Shown piece by piece: positions 6,744 through 14,055 of a DNA stretch of 17,541 nucleotides. Position 1 is the stretch's first letter; every line of letters starts with the position of its first letter. The DNA comes from an uncultured Oscillospiraceae bacterium. GTDB taxonomy: Bacteria > Bacillota > Clostridia > Oscillospirales > Ruminococcaceae. The position numbers were made by a program, and so were the translations under genes. The notes below the pieces were generated by a model. The model saw only the letters and a list, made by a program, of their open reading frames with translations, did no database searches and was not told the DNA's origin. The stretch covers positions 1 to 17,541 of the forward strand of contig CABUAH010000041.1 of assembly GCA_902489475.1 (NCBI GenBank), in the 5' to 3' direction.

Positions 6744-7581
6744 TTGACACACCGGCTGTTATCACTCTGTAAATTCCTGCATAATCTTTTTTCTTTCTGA
6801 CGTTTGTATATCCGTTTTGAATAAGGAGCTTCATAACTTCCTCTTCCTGACCGATACCGATTTCAAAATAGATTTTACCGCTTTCATTAAGCTTATGCTT
6901 ATACATTCTTGCTATTTTGCGGTAATACTCAAGTCCGTCCTCTCCTCCGTAGAGAGCCTCAAAAGGTTCAAAGGCAACCTCCTCCTGTAAAACACCCGGA
7001 GTCATGTCCCGGACATTTAAATACGGGGGATTGCAGGTAATTATATCCGCAACAGGAAGCGCATTTATTACCTCTTCATCAAATATATCTCCTAAAATAA
7101 GCTTTGCCTTAGAACCGAAATTTTCGGAATTTTTCTCTAAATATCTATAAGCGTCCCCGCTTTTTTCTACCATATAGAGTTCCTTTAAAGAAAGCTTATC
7201 CTCTAAAGTCAGTCCGATGCATCCGCTTCCTGCACAGAGATCAACAAGCGTAAGATTTTCCTTTCCGCCGTTATCCTCTATACACTTTTCAACGAGTATT
7301 TCCGTATCGGGTCTTGGAATTAAAACACCCTCACCAACGCAAAAAGTTTTGTCATAAAAATCCCATTCGCCTATTATATACTGAAGCGGTTCATGATCTA
7401 ATCTTCTCCGCATAAGCTCATTTAAAACCTGCATCTGGGATTCATTCAGATTTTTTTCGGGATCGTCTTTAACGCTTATTCCCGTAGCAAATAAAACTAT
7501 CTCTTCGGCATCTTTTTTACCGTCAATTCCGCTTTCAACAAGTCTTGATTCTATTATTTCAAACGCTTCTTTAAGATTCAT
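6727..7581 (-). CDS. prmC: Release factor glutamine methyltransferase PrmC
   Basis: PrmC methylates the glutamine of the GGQ motif in peptide-chain release factors, using S-adenosylmethionine, and so raises termination efficiency. With the start used here (284 aa) it has an N-terminal helical substrate-binding domain (about 1-85, containing GEWDFY at 71-76), IPRPDTE (88-94), the SAM-binding DLCAGSGCIG (114-123) and the catalytic NPPY (184-187). The ATG at 7581 is preferred because GGTGG lies just upstream; an in-frame ATG at 7593 has no ribosome-binding site. In many Clostridia the gene sits beside DUF1385 and prfA; here DUF1385 is adjacent but prfA is absent. It is the first gene after an SOS-type operator. 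Confidence 0.95.
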   Translation of the reverse strand: MNLKEAFEIIESRLVESGIDGKKDAEEIVLFATGISVKDDPEKNLNESQMQVLNELMRRRLDHEPLQYIIGEWDFYDKTFCVGEGVLIPRPDTEILVEKCIEDNGGKENLTLVDLCAGSGCIGLTLEDKLSLKELYMVEKSGDAYRYLEKNSENFGSKAKLILGDIFDEEVINALPVADIITCNPPYLNVRDMTPGVLQEEVAFEPFEALYGGEDGLEYYRKIARMYKHKLNESGKIYFEIGIGQEEEVMKLLIQNGYTNVRKKKDYAGIYRVITAGVSNEYAD

Positions 7582-7597
7582 TCTTTCCACCATTTTA

Positions 7598-7610
7598 GAA
7601 CATTAGTTCG
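7598..7610 (-). promoter_or_regulatory. LexA (SOS) operator candidate
   Basis: GAAC-ATTA-GTTC at 7598-7609, followed by G, reads CGAACTAATGTTCT on the minus strand. The Gram-positive LexA/DinR consensus is CGAAC-RNRY-GTTYG; both half-sites match and only the first spacer position departs. It lies about 10 bp downstream of the prmC promoter -10, overlapping the expected start region, which is a standard repressing position. No second such palindrome was noticed in the window. Confidence 0.75.
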
Positions 7611-7619
7611 CTAAACTTT

Positions 7620-7648
7620 AGTATATCATTTTTCTGAAACTCTGTCAA
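7620..7648 (-). promoter_or_regulatory. Promoter of prmC-DUF1294-recA-recX-rimO operon
   Basis: On the minus strand there is a -35 TTGACA (complement of 7643-7648), a 17-bp spacer and a -10 TATACT (complement of 7620-7625) with an extended TGA. It fits into the 71 bp between the DUF1385 stop and the chosen prmC start. The expected +1 is near 7613, immediately before the LexA-type box. Confidence 0.88.
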
Positions 7649-7652
7649 CAGT

Positions 7653-8609
7653 TTACCATTTATCTATAGACTTATCCTCAGGAATGCAAGGCTTAATCGC
7701 AGCTATTGCAACCTCGATTTCACTTTCATCAGGCTCTCTTGTTGTTATCCTTTGAAGCCAAAGTCCGGGAGCTGAAAGAATCCTTGTAAACGGATTTGAA
7801 TATCTTCCCGCAAGTCTGATAAACTCATATGTTATACCTACATAAACAGGTATAAGCAAAAGCTTTATCACAATTCTTAAGGCAATATTATCCCAAGGAA
7901 GATGCAGCACAGAAGTTATAATAATGCTTACAATAAGAGTTAAAATAAGAAAGCTTGTTCCGCATCTCGGATGAAAGCGACAATGTTTTTTTACGTTTTC
8001 CACCGTTAACTCTTCCTCTGCCTCATAGCAGGCGATCGTTTTATGCTCTGCACCGTGATACTCATAGGTTCTTCGTATATCCTTCATAAGTGACGTGAGC
8101 GCCATATAAAGGACGAAAATAATAATTTTTATAACTCCCTCAATGATCGTCTTAGCTATAGAATTTATAGGTATGACCTTTCCTATAAGACTTGATACGA
8201 ACGACGGAAGCCACATGAATAAAACAACCGCCAAAGCTACTCCCAATACAACTCCTACAGTCATTACTATCGGCATGAGCTTATCCGAAAGATGCTCATC
8301 AAGCCATTTTTCAAACTTTGTTTCAGGCTCTTCATCCTCAAAGTCCATAGCTCTGTCCGCCGATTTTGAAAGGCACTTATATCCGTCTATCATTGATGTC
8401 ACGAAATTAAACGGTCCTCTTATAAAAGGACACTTTCTGTACCATGGCGGATTCTTTCCGTTTTTTATTTCCCATGTTTCGGTTTCGATCTCTCCTGTGG
8501 GAAGCCTTAAAGCCATTGCAGCTTTGTCGATTCCTCTCATCATAACGCCCTCTATAAGAGCCTGTCCGCCGATTTTAGATTTAAACTTCTCCTGCGTTTT
8601 GTTCTCCAT
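7653..8609 (-). CDS. YqhQ-like DUF1385 membrane protein
   Basis: This belongs to the DUF1385 family (B. subtilis YqhQ), whose biochemical role is unknown to me. The 318-aa product starts with KSKIGGQALIEGVMMRG (about 10-26), the family's N-terminal hallmark. Four hydrophobic segments follow (about 112-142, 154-174, 220-237, 245-265). Between the second and third is a conserved soluble loop with EYHGAEHK (183-190) and HCRFHPRCGTSF (209-220). Its clustered His, Glu and Cys residues look like a metal site. The ATG at 8609, with GGAAAGGA upstream, is preferred over one at 8654; even so it overlaps the kinase gene by 29 nt, implying coupled translation. Family members usually neighbour prmC/prfA, as here, but fusion to a two-component operon is less usual. 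Confidence 0.88.
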   Translation of the reverse strand: MENKTQEKFKSKIGGQALIEGVMMRGIDKAAMALRLPTGEIETETWEIKNGKNPPWYRKCPFIRGPFNFVTSMIDGYKCLSKSADRAMDFEDEEPETKFEKWLDEHLSDKLMPIVMTVGVVLGVALAVVLFMWLPSFVSSLIGKVIPINSIAKTIIEGVIKIIIFVLYMALTSLMKDIRRTYEYHGAEHKTIACYEAEEELTVENVKKHCRFHPRCGTSFLILTLIVSIIITSVLHLPWDNIALRIVIKLLLIPVYVGITYEFIRLAGRYSNPFTRILSAPGLWLQRITTREPDESEIEVAIAAIKPCIPEDKSIDKW

Positions 8610-10188
8610 TTGTAAATTCGTTCCTTTCCTCATCCGTCGAAATAACCTCAACATTTACACTCTTATCATTTGATAGTTTTTTACTTTCTTTATAAGGAAG
8701 CTTTATTATTACTGTTGTTCCGACGCCCTTTTGGCTGTTGACTTCAAGCGTTCCTCCGTGAAGCGAAATAATTTCATCAGCAACTGCAAGTCCAATTCCG
8801 GAACCTCGCCTTGTGCTGTCCGCCTTGAAAAACTTAGTCTTTACTTTAGGCAGATCTGCTTCAGCTATTCCGATTCCCGTATCTGAAACGGAAATGACAA
8901 CATATCCTTTTTCCTCATATGCCTCAACGCTTACCATATCTCCGCTGTCGGAATATTTAATTGCATTGTCAACTATATTTATAAATACCTGTCTTAGCCT
9001 GTTTTTATCTCCGTATATAATAGGAAGCATCTCCGGCTCATAATAATTGAGCGTAATGCCAAGTGCCTTTGCACGCTCCTGATAAATAAGCACGGTTTCT
9101 CCAAGCTCTGCAAGTATGTCAAGGTTATCCATATTGAGCATAAGCCTTCCGTCTTGAATTCTTGAGAAGTCTAAAAGCTCCTCAACCATCTGCGACAAGC
9201 GCTCGCTCTCACTTGAAATAACTCTCATTCCCTTGATAAAGGTTTCCCTGTCATTAATTGCAGTTAAGGTTTCGCTCCAACCCTTTATAGCTGTAAGCGG
9301 TGTTCTAAGCTCGTGAGAAACCTGGGAGATAAACTCATTTTTCATAGTTTCCGAGCTTGAAAGCTCCGCCGCCATATAGTTTACGCTTTCGCAAAGCTTT
9401 CCAAGTTCATCGTCACGCTCAGGTTCAAGACGCCTTGAAAAATCACCTGTTGCGTACTGTCTTGCGACCGTAGCAATTTCATCGACCGGTTTTTTTATTG
9501 TTCTTACAAAATAAAATCCAAGTGCAAAGATAAACACCAAAAGCGAAATCGATATTATTACCACAACCATTTCAAACAAAAACACACGTTTGTTTACATC
9601 TTCAAGAGATGTTACCATTCTAAGAGCTACGAACTGTGAAGGTGATTCGTCTATTGAAGTCGTAAGCGACATTGCCTCTTCACCCGTTGATAGCTCTACT
9701 GTATTTATAACTCCGTCGTTTGTATACTGAACTTCGAAAAGATCACTGTCCTTAAACTCAAAGCCCGACGAGGTAACCGCTGCATTACCGTTTCGGTCAA
9801 TCGCCATAAGCTCTATTTTATCCTTGTCCTCAAACGTTTCCACAAGCGTTCTTATTTCTGCGTTATGATTAGACGTTTTATCATACGAAAGCCTTGATAT
9901 TTCGGTTGTTAAAATGTTCATTTCATTTTTAAGATGCTGTTCAACCGAGGATTTGTAATAGCTTGAAATTATTATTATTGCAACTATACAAACCACCGCT
10001 ATTGTAAGAGCGATTATACTGAACATATTGATAAGCCACCGCTTAGTTATGCTCTGTTTGTGAAAGAAGCTCTTTATGTTTTCTTTTGAAAACGCTTCTT
10101 TAAAATTTACTTCCCGAAGCTTATTAAACGGAAGCAAAAGCTTTTGAGGTATCGACATAACAAAATCCTCAAGCTTTTGAAGCTGCAT
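8581..10188 (-). CDS. HAMP-containing sensor histidine kinase
   Basis: This is the membrane sensor of the adjacent response regulator. The 535-aa layout is as follows: a cytoplasmic N-terminal tail (1-50), TM1 (about 51-77), an extracytoplasmic sensor domain (about 78-202), TM2 (about 203-228), HAMP (about 229-281), HisKA with phospho-acceptor H292 in SQVSHELRTPL, and a HATPase_c domain. The ATP-binding motifs are the N box with N404 and N408, G1 DTGIG (436-440) and G2 GSGIGLAVADEI (462-473). All catalytic residues are present. A charged 35-residue tail follows the ATPase domain. The signal is unknown. GGAGGGAG precedes the ATG. It lies after the regulator gene (34 nt between) and overlaps the DUF1385 gene. 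Confidence 0.95.
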   Translation of the reverse strand: MQLQKLEDFVMSIPQKLLLPFNKLREVNFKEAFSKENIKSFFHKQSITKRWLINMFSIIALTIAVVCIVAIIIISSYYKSSVEQHLKNEMNILTTEISRLSYDKTSNHNAEIRTLVETFEDKDKIELMAIDRNGNAAVTSSGFEFKDSDLFEVQYTNDGVINTVELSTGEEAMSLTTSIDESPSQFVALRMVTSLEDVNKRVFLFEMVVVIISISLLVFIFALGFYFVRTIKKPVDEIATVARQYATGDFSRRLEPERDDELGKLCESVNYMAAELSSSETMKNEFISQVSHELRTPLTAIKGWSETLTAINDRETFIKGMRVISSESERLSQMVEELLDFSRIQDGRLMLNMDNLDILAELGETVLIYQERAKALGITLNYYEPEMLPIIYGDKNRLRQVFINIVDNAIKYSDSGDMVSVEAYEEKGYVVISVSDTGIGIAEADLPKVKTKFFKADSTRRGSGIGLAVADEIISLHGGTLEVNSQKGVGTTVIIKLPYKESKKLSNDKSVNVEVISTDEERNEFTNGEQNAGEV

Positions 10189-10222
10189 AAAAAGACTCCC
10201 TCCTTTTCAGCGATAAAAACAT

Positions 10223-10933
10223 TTACTGTGGATTGTTCGACACCCACTTATATCCAAAGCCCCAAATAGTTTGTATATACTGAGGATTGCTCGGCTCGTC
10301 CTCAATCTTCATTCTTATTCTTCTTATATTAACATCAACTATCTTGTCTTCTCCAAAATAGCTGTCGCCCCATATTTGATTTAAAATGCTCGTTCGGTCA
10401 AGCGCAGTATTCTGATTTTTAAAGAAATACTCCATAATCTGATACTCAACCTGAGTAAGATCTATTTGTCTCTCGTTTTTGTAAACGGTTCTGCTGCGAA
10501 GATTGATCGTAAACGGCCCTGAGGTTATCGAGGAAGCCTCTTCCTCATGCTTAGGCTGTGCCATATCAACTCTCCTGCACACAGCGTCAACCCTTGCAAT
10601 AAGCTCAGAAATTGAAAACGGCTTTGTAATATAATCGTCTGCTCCCATCATAAGCGATGACACCTTATCCATCTCCTGACTTTTCGCCGAAAGCATGATT
10701 ATTCCTAACGCCTGGGTTTTTTCTCTCAACTTCTTGCAAACCTGAAAGCCGTCTATTCCGGGCATCATAATATCGAGCAGCGCAACATCAAACTTTCCGC
10801 CCTGCTCCTCAAAAACCTTTATTGCGTCTTCTCCGCAATTTACGTCCACAACCTCGTAGCCCACTCTTTGAAGATTTATAACAACAAACTCTCTGATAGA
10901 ATCCTCATCTTCACAGACCAACAGTCTTCTCAT
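10223..10933 (-). CDS. OmpR/PhoB-family response regulator
   Basis: The 236-aa regulator has a receiver domain (1-120) with acidic pocket E8/D9, phospho-acceptor D54 in LLDIMMPG, S82 and K104 (DDYITKPF). A winged-helix DNA-binding domain (about 140-232) carries RRIRMKIEDEP and IQTIWGFGYKW. It should be phosphorylated by the kinase downstream and act as a transcription factor. An in-frame ATG lies 30 nt upstream at 10963, but the start at 10933 has a strong GGAGG seven bases in front and matches the normal family N-terminus. The intergenic region in front of it contains two palindromic ATATACGGAAG repeats. Confidence 0.95.
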   Translation of the reverse strand: MRRLLVCEDEDSIREFVVINLQRVGYEVVDVNCGEDAIKVFEEQGGKFDVALLDIMMPGIDGFQVCKKLREKTQALGIIMLSAKSQEMDKVSSLMMGADDYITKPFSISELIARVDAVCRRVDMAQPKHEEEASSITSGPFTINLRSRTVYKNERQIDLTQVEYQIMEYFFKNQNTALDRTSILNQIWGDSYFGEDKIVDVNIRRIRMKIEDEPSNPQYIQTIWGFGYKWVSNNPQ

Positions 10934-10956
10934 TTTAGTACCTCCGTATTTTACTT

Positions 10957-11013
10957 TCTGCAATATATCTTCCGTATATTATTTTCTCGTCTGCAATATA
11001 CTTCCGTATATTG
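10957..11013 (-). repeat. Two tandem palindromic CAATATACGGAAGTATATTG-type repeats
   Basis: On the plus strand, near-identical units occupy 10957-10980 and 10990-11012, each reading TCTGCAATATA, then TTCCGTATATT after one or two bases. The upstream unit is a perfect inverted repeat: CAATATAC (10994-11001) and GTATATTG (11006-11013) around a 4-nt loop. The other pairs 10962-10967 with 10975-10980. A third, degenerate match (AATACGGAGGTA on the minus strand, around 10939-10950) is the regulator's own ribosome-binding site. Spacing is 32 and 28 nt. They could be operators, RNA hairpins or local duplications of the ribosome-binding region. Confidence 0.7.
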
Positions 11014-11015
11014 TC

Positions 11016-12341
11016 TTACTGATTCACAATATAAAAATTTTTCTTTATGTCATCAAGCTTTAAACAAAGCGGATCATCGACTCCCGACCGTTTAACAACA
11101 TATTTAAGCTGACCCTGTTCACAGATAAGCATATACCCAAGCTCTCTGTAATTTTCGTATTCCGAATTATTGACAACATTTATCCTGAAAAGCTCTGTAT
11201 TGCTTTTTTCTGCCGTTTTATCAAGCTTGTAAAAAACGGTTTCGCCGGTTTTCTCATCCGTCTTTATCGTTGCGCCTTTGATCATATCGCCCTTCATGCT
11301 GAAAAAATAGCCGTCATTAATTGAGTAATAGCCAGAATATTTGGTTTTTAATGTATAGTCAAGCTTAAAACACATCCATGTGGTTAACATGATTCCTGCG
11401 TTGTCGGTATCAAGATACCCTGTCATTGGCTTTGTAACCGGGATCTCACATACTCCGTCGCCGTCAACATCAAGCGAATTATACCCATACGGTCTATTTG
11501 TTTTATCGGAAATCTTTTCTTTAAAAACAATTGCAGCATTTTGAAAAGCGCCGTAGCTTTGCGTAATAATCTCTGTCATTAAAGTTCCGTCCGTTTTAAG
11601 AGTATCTATAAACAGCGCTTCTTTTCCATCTTCGGTTTTTCCCTGAACGCATCGGTTTACAGACGACGTAAAGTCTGACATATTCACCTTTCCGAGCGTT
11701 TTAAATTCACCTGCGTCCTGATGAATAACAAATCCTGTTGTTTTTTCGGTTTCACTGTCAATGCTTGCTTTGAAAATATCAAAAACCCCGTCTTTATCAA
11801 GGTCCATTACCGTTAGGAATGTATAATTGTCGTTATATATCGTACTTAAGCTTTCCCCGTCATAGTAGTAAACCTGAAGTGTATTGAGTGCAGAGCTTAT
11901 CGCCTGATAGCCTATAATAATGCTTGGCGGCTTTCCTTTTTCGAGCTTGGATATAAAAATCCTGTCGATCTCAGCACCAAGTCCCTTAAAATCCACAACC
12001 GAGTGCCAGTTTCCCGAAGAATCCTGATCGAGTATATTTACATACACCGTACCGCCGTCATTATCAGCAGATGTGTGCTGATAAAATACTATCGCCTCTT
12101 CCGTCGGATCATCATCAATGTTTTCTATAACAAATGAGCTTCTGTTGTCACCGTTTTTCGGATACTTCAAAACTATTTCATTACCGGTTACACTTGTAAG
12201 CGCCTCGTGTATCTTTTGCTGCTGCTGGGTCATCATAGGCGCTTTTAAAAGTCCGCCCGTTCCCAAATCCTCGCTAATAGAACAGCCCGCAAGCGAAAAA
12301 CAAACTATCATCACAACGACCGCTGATATGATTTTATTCAA
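11016..12341 (-). CDS. Lipoprotein with DxDxDG loops, likely linked to the two-component system
   Basis: I recognise no named family. The 441-aa product, from a TTG start, has a signal sequence ending in a perfect lipobox SLAGC (Cys20), so it should be anchored outside the membrane. The mature part contains IDDDPTEEA (about 75-83), DLDKDGVFD (180-188) and DVDGDGVCE (291-299). These aspartate-rich loops sit after beta-strands, as in FG-GAP/VCBS calcium-binding repeats, suggesting a beta-propeller-like fold. The TTG start is chosen because AAAGGAG lies 11 nt upstream and the lipoprotein signal begins there; an in-frame ATG at 12401 overlaps the promoter -10. It leads the operon with the regulator and kinase (82 nt gap) and may modulate the kinase or be an accessory cell-surface protein. 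Confidence 0.82.
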   Translation of the reverse strand: MNKIISAVVVMIVCFSLAGCSISEDLGTGGLLKAPMMTQQQQKIHEALTSVTGNEIVLKYPKNGDNRSSFVIENIDDDPTEEAIVFYQHTSADNDGGTVYVNILDQDSSGNWHSVVDFKGLGAEIDRIFISKLEKGKPPSIIIGYQAISSALNTLQVYYYDGESLSTIYNDNYTFLTVMDLDKDGVFDIFKASIDSETEKTTGFVIHQDAGEFKTLGKVNMSDFTSSVNRCVQGKTEDGKEALFIDTLKTDGTLMTEIITQSYGAFQNAAIVFKEKISDKTNRPYGYNSLDVDGDGVCEIPVTKPMTGYLDTDNAGIMLTTWMCFKLDYTLKTKYSGYYSINDGYFFSMKGDMIKGATIKTDEKTGETVFYKLDKTAEKSNTELFRINVVNNSEYENYRELGYMLICEQGQLKYVVKRSGVDDPLCLKLDDIKKNFYIVNQ

Positions 12342-12391
12342 CTTGCGAACAGCTCCTTTCTTTTTCTGATTCAATCTGCATACACAAATTA

Positions 12392-12420
12392 AGTATATCA
12401 TATTTTCAACTGTTTTAAAA
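12392..12420 (-). promoter_or_regulatory. Promoter of lipoprotein/two-component operon
   Basis: On the minus strand there is a -10 TATACT (complement of 12392-12397) with an extended TGA. A weak -35 TTTTAA (complement of 12415-12420) lies 17 bp upstream. The extended -10 probably compensates for the poor -35. Confidence 0.6.
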
Positions 12421-12454
12421 GGGTTTTTAAAAATTATTTTTTATCCTTTTAAAA

Positions 12455-12497
12455 CAAAAAACAGCCGATATGCACTCTCCCGGCTTCGACTGTTTTT
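12455..12497 (-). terminator. Probable terminator of the citrate synthase gene
   Basis: On the minus strand AAAAACAG and CTGTTTTTT (complements of 12489-12496 and about 12455-12463) pair, with an inner GCCG/CGGC and a long loop. The T-rich 3' arm leads into TTTTTTG. It lies 7 nt past the citrate synthase stop. The stem has an asymmetric internal bulge, so efficiency is uncertain. Confidence 0.6.
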
Positions 12498-12503
12498 CTA
12501 ATA

Positions 12504-13844
12504 TTATCTTTTATCTATAGGAACATACTCCTTCGATTTTAAAACGCTCTTATATGCAGGACGTATGATTCTGTTTCCTGTTACGATTTCTTCAAACCTA
12601 TGAGCGCACCAACCCGCCATTCTCGAAACAGCAAAAATAGGAGTAAACAAATCCGGCGGTATTCTGAGCATTGTGTTTACAAGCCCCGAATACATATCAA
12701 CATTCGCACAAACAGCCTTGTCTTTTCCGACTTCCTTTAAAATCTCCGGCGTCAAACGCTCAATAGATTCCAAGAGGTTAAATTCAGCCTCAAACTCCGT
12801 GCCTTTAGCAAGAGCTTCCGCTCTTGATTTTAAAATAACCGCTCTTGGATCTGAAAGTGTATAAACAGCATGACCCATTCCGTATATAAGACCCGAACCG
12901 TCGTTTGCTTCCTTTCTTACGATTTTTCTTAAGAAGTCCGCAACCTCTCCCTCGTCATTCCAATTGTGAACATTGGTCTTGATACATTCCTGCATTTGTC
13001 TTACTTTAGCGTTTGCTCCTCCGTGTCTTGATCCTTTGAGCGAACCTATAGCCGCTGTATAAGCTGCATACGGATCCGTTCCTGAAGAAGTAAGAACCCT
13101 ACAGCTGAATGTTGAGTTATTTCCTCCGCCATGCTCAGCGTGAAGCATCATAAGCAGATCCAAAAGCTTTGCTTCCTCGTCCGTAAACTCTCTGTCGGCA
13201 CGAAGCGTTGATAAAATCGTTTCCGCCGTGCTGTGGCCTTCAACCAGAGGATGCATAAACATACTCTTTCCGAAAAAGCTTCTCTGCTGAACCTGATATG
13301 CGTCCACCATAATTCTCGGCAGCTTTGCTATAATAGAAATAGCCGTGTTAAGCTCGTGATCCGGAGTTTTGCTCTCAGGATTTGGATCATAAGAATAAAG
13401 AGCAAGAATCGATCTTCCCATTTTATTCATAATATCCTTTGACGGAGCTTTTAAAATCATATCCTCAAAGAAATCACCCGGAAGCTCTCTTTGCGATTCT
13501 AATATCTTATTAAATGTTTCAAGCTCAGACTTTTTAGGAAGATCTCCGAAAAGAAGCAAAAATACTACCTCTTCAAATCCGAACCTGTTTTCCTTTTGTG
13601 TGTTCTCAACAATATCCTCAATATTATATCCCCGGTAAAAAAGCTTTCCCTCAACAGGCTCTTTTTCACCCTCGTTAATAATATAACCGTGTACGTTACA
13701 TATGTTAGTAACCCCTGCCATTACTCCCGTGCCGTCAGGGTTTCTAAGTCCTCTTTTTACTCCATATTTATCGTAATACTTTTTGTCAATCAGATTGTTG
13801 TTAACAAACTGTTCTCTTAGCTTTTCCTGTGGTGTTATCGGCAT
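12504..13844 (-). CDS. Citrate synthase
   Basis: This enzyme condenses acetyl-CoA and oxaloacetate to citrate, entering the oxidative branch of an often incomplete TCA cycle that supplies glutamate in anaerobes. In the 446-aa product the catalytic triad is visible: His274 (GSRHGGAN), His325 (GMGHAVY) and Asp383 (NVDMYSG). The HAEHGGGNNSTF block (235-246) and the C-terminal RMAGWCAHRFEE-type CoA region are also present. The ATG at 13844 is preferred over a TTG two codons upstream; AAAGGGA lies in front. It is a single-gene unit with its own consensus promoter and terminator. A 2-methylcitrate synthase activity cannot be ruled out, but no propionate (prp) genes are nearby. gltA or citZ would be the usual names. 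Confidence 0.93.
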   Translation of the reverse strand: MPITPQEKLREQFVNNNLIDKKYYDKYGVKRGLRNPDGTGVMAGVTNICNVHGYIINEGEKEPVEGKLFYRGYNIEDIVENTQKENRFGFEEVVFLLLFGDLPKKSELETFNKILESQRELPGDFFEDMILKAPSKDIMNKMGRSILALYSYDPNPESKTPDHELNTAISIIAKLPRIMVDAYQVQQRSFFGKSMFMHPLVEGHSTAETILSTLRADREFTDEEAKLLDLLMMLHAEHGGGNNSTFSCRVLTSSGTDPYAAYTAAIGSLKGSRHGGANAKVRQMQECIKTNVHNWNDEGEVADFLRKIVRKEANDGSGLIYGMGHAVYTLSDPRAVILKSRAEALAKGTEFEAEFNLLESIERLTPEILKEVGKDKAVCANVDMYSGLVNTMLRIPPDLFTPIFAVSRMAGWCAHRFEEIVTGNRIIRPAYKSVLKSKEYVPIDKR

Positions 13845-13926
13845 ATACAATCATCCCTTTCATATCCGCATTAAAACGCCGCTTTTATATTTTTACTATC
13901 CCATTACACTCATTTGTTTAAAGTAA

Positions 13927-13955
13927 ATTATATCAAATTTGATTTGCTGTGTCAA
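13927..13955 (-). promoter_or_regulatory. Citrate synthase promoter with embedded 12-bp palindrome
   Basis: On the minus strand there is a perfect -35 TTGACA (complement of 13950-13955), a 17-bp spacer and a perfect -10 TATAAT (complement of 13927-13932) with an extended TGA. A 12-bp perfect palindrome ATCAAATTTGAT (13932-13943) covers the spacer next to the -10 and could be an operator. The predicted leader is about 75 nt. Confidence 0.9.
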
Positions 13956-14055
13956 GCCGAGCATATAACCCGATCTGCCTGAATATATTTCATTATCAGG
14001 ATAATTAGTGTTCCTCAACAATTTGAAATACTCAAAAAAGAAAGGATTGGTTAAA

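Noticed and set aside
8143..8673. Plus-strand open frame of 176 codons opposite the DUF1385 and kinase genes
   Set aside because: It is wholly antisense to two well-supported genes, has no Shine-Dalgarno sequence, and its translation shows no family features.
13860..13885. AAAACGCCGCTTTT in the citrate synthase leader as an operator
   Set aside because: It has mirror symmetry rather than true dyad symmetry, so it cannot form the two equal half-sites of an operator.
13958..13995. Sigma-E-like promoter for the SpoIID-like gene (GCATATA ... AATATATT)
   Set aside because: The -10 matches the CATACAAT consensus at only about five of eight positions in AT-rich DNA; not convincing enough to annotate.
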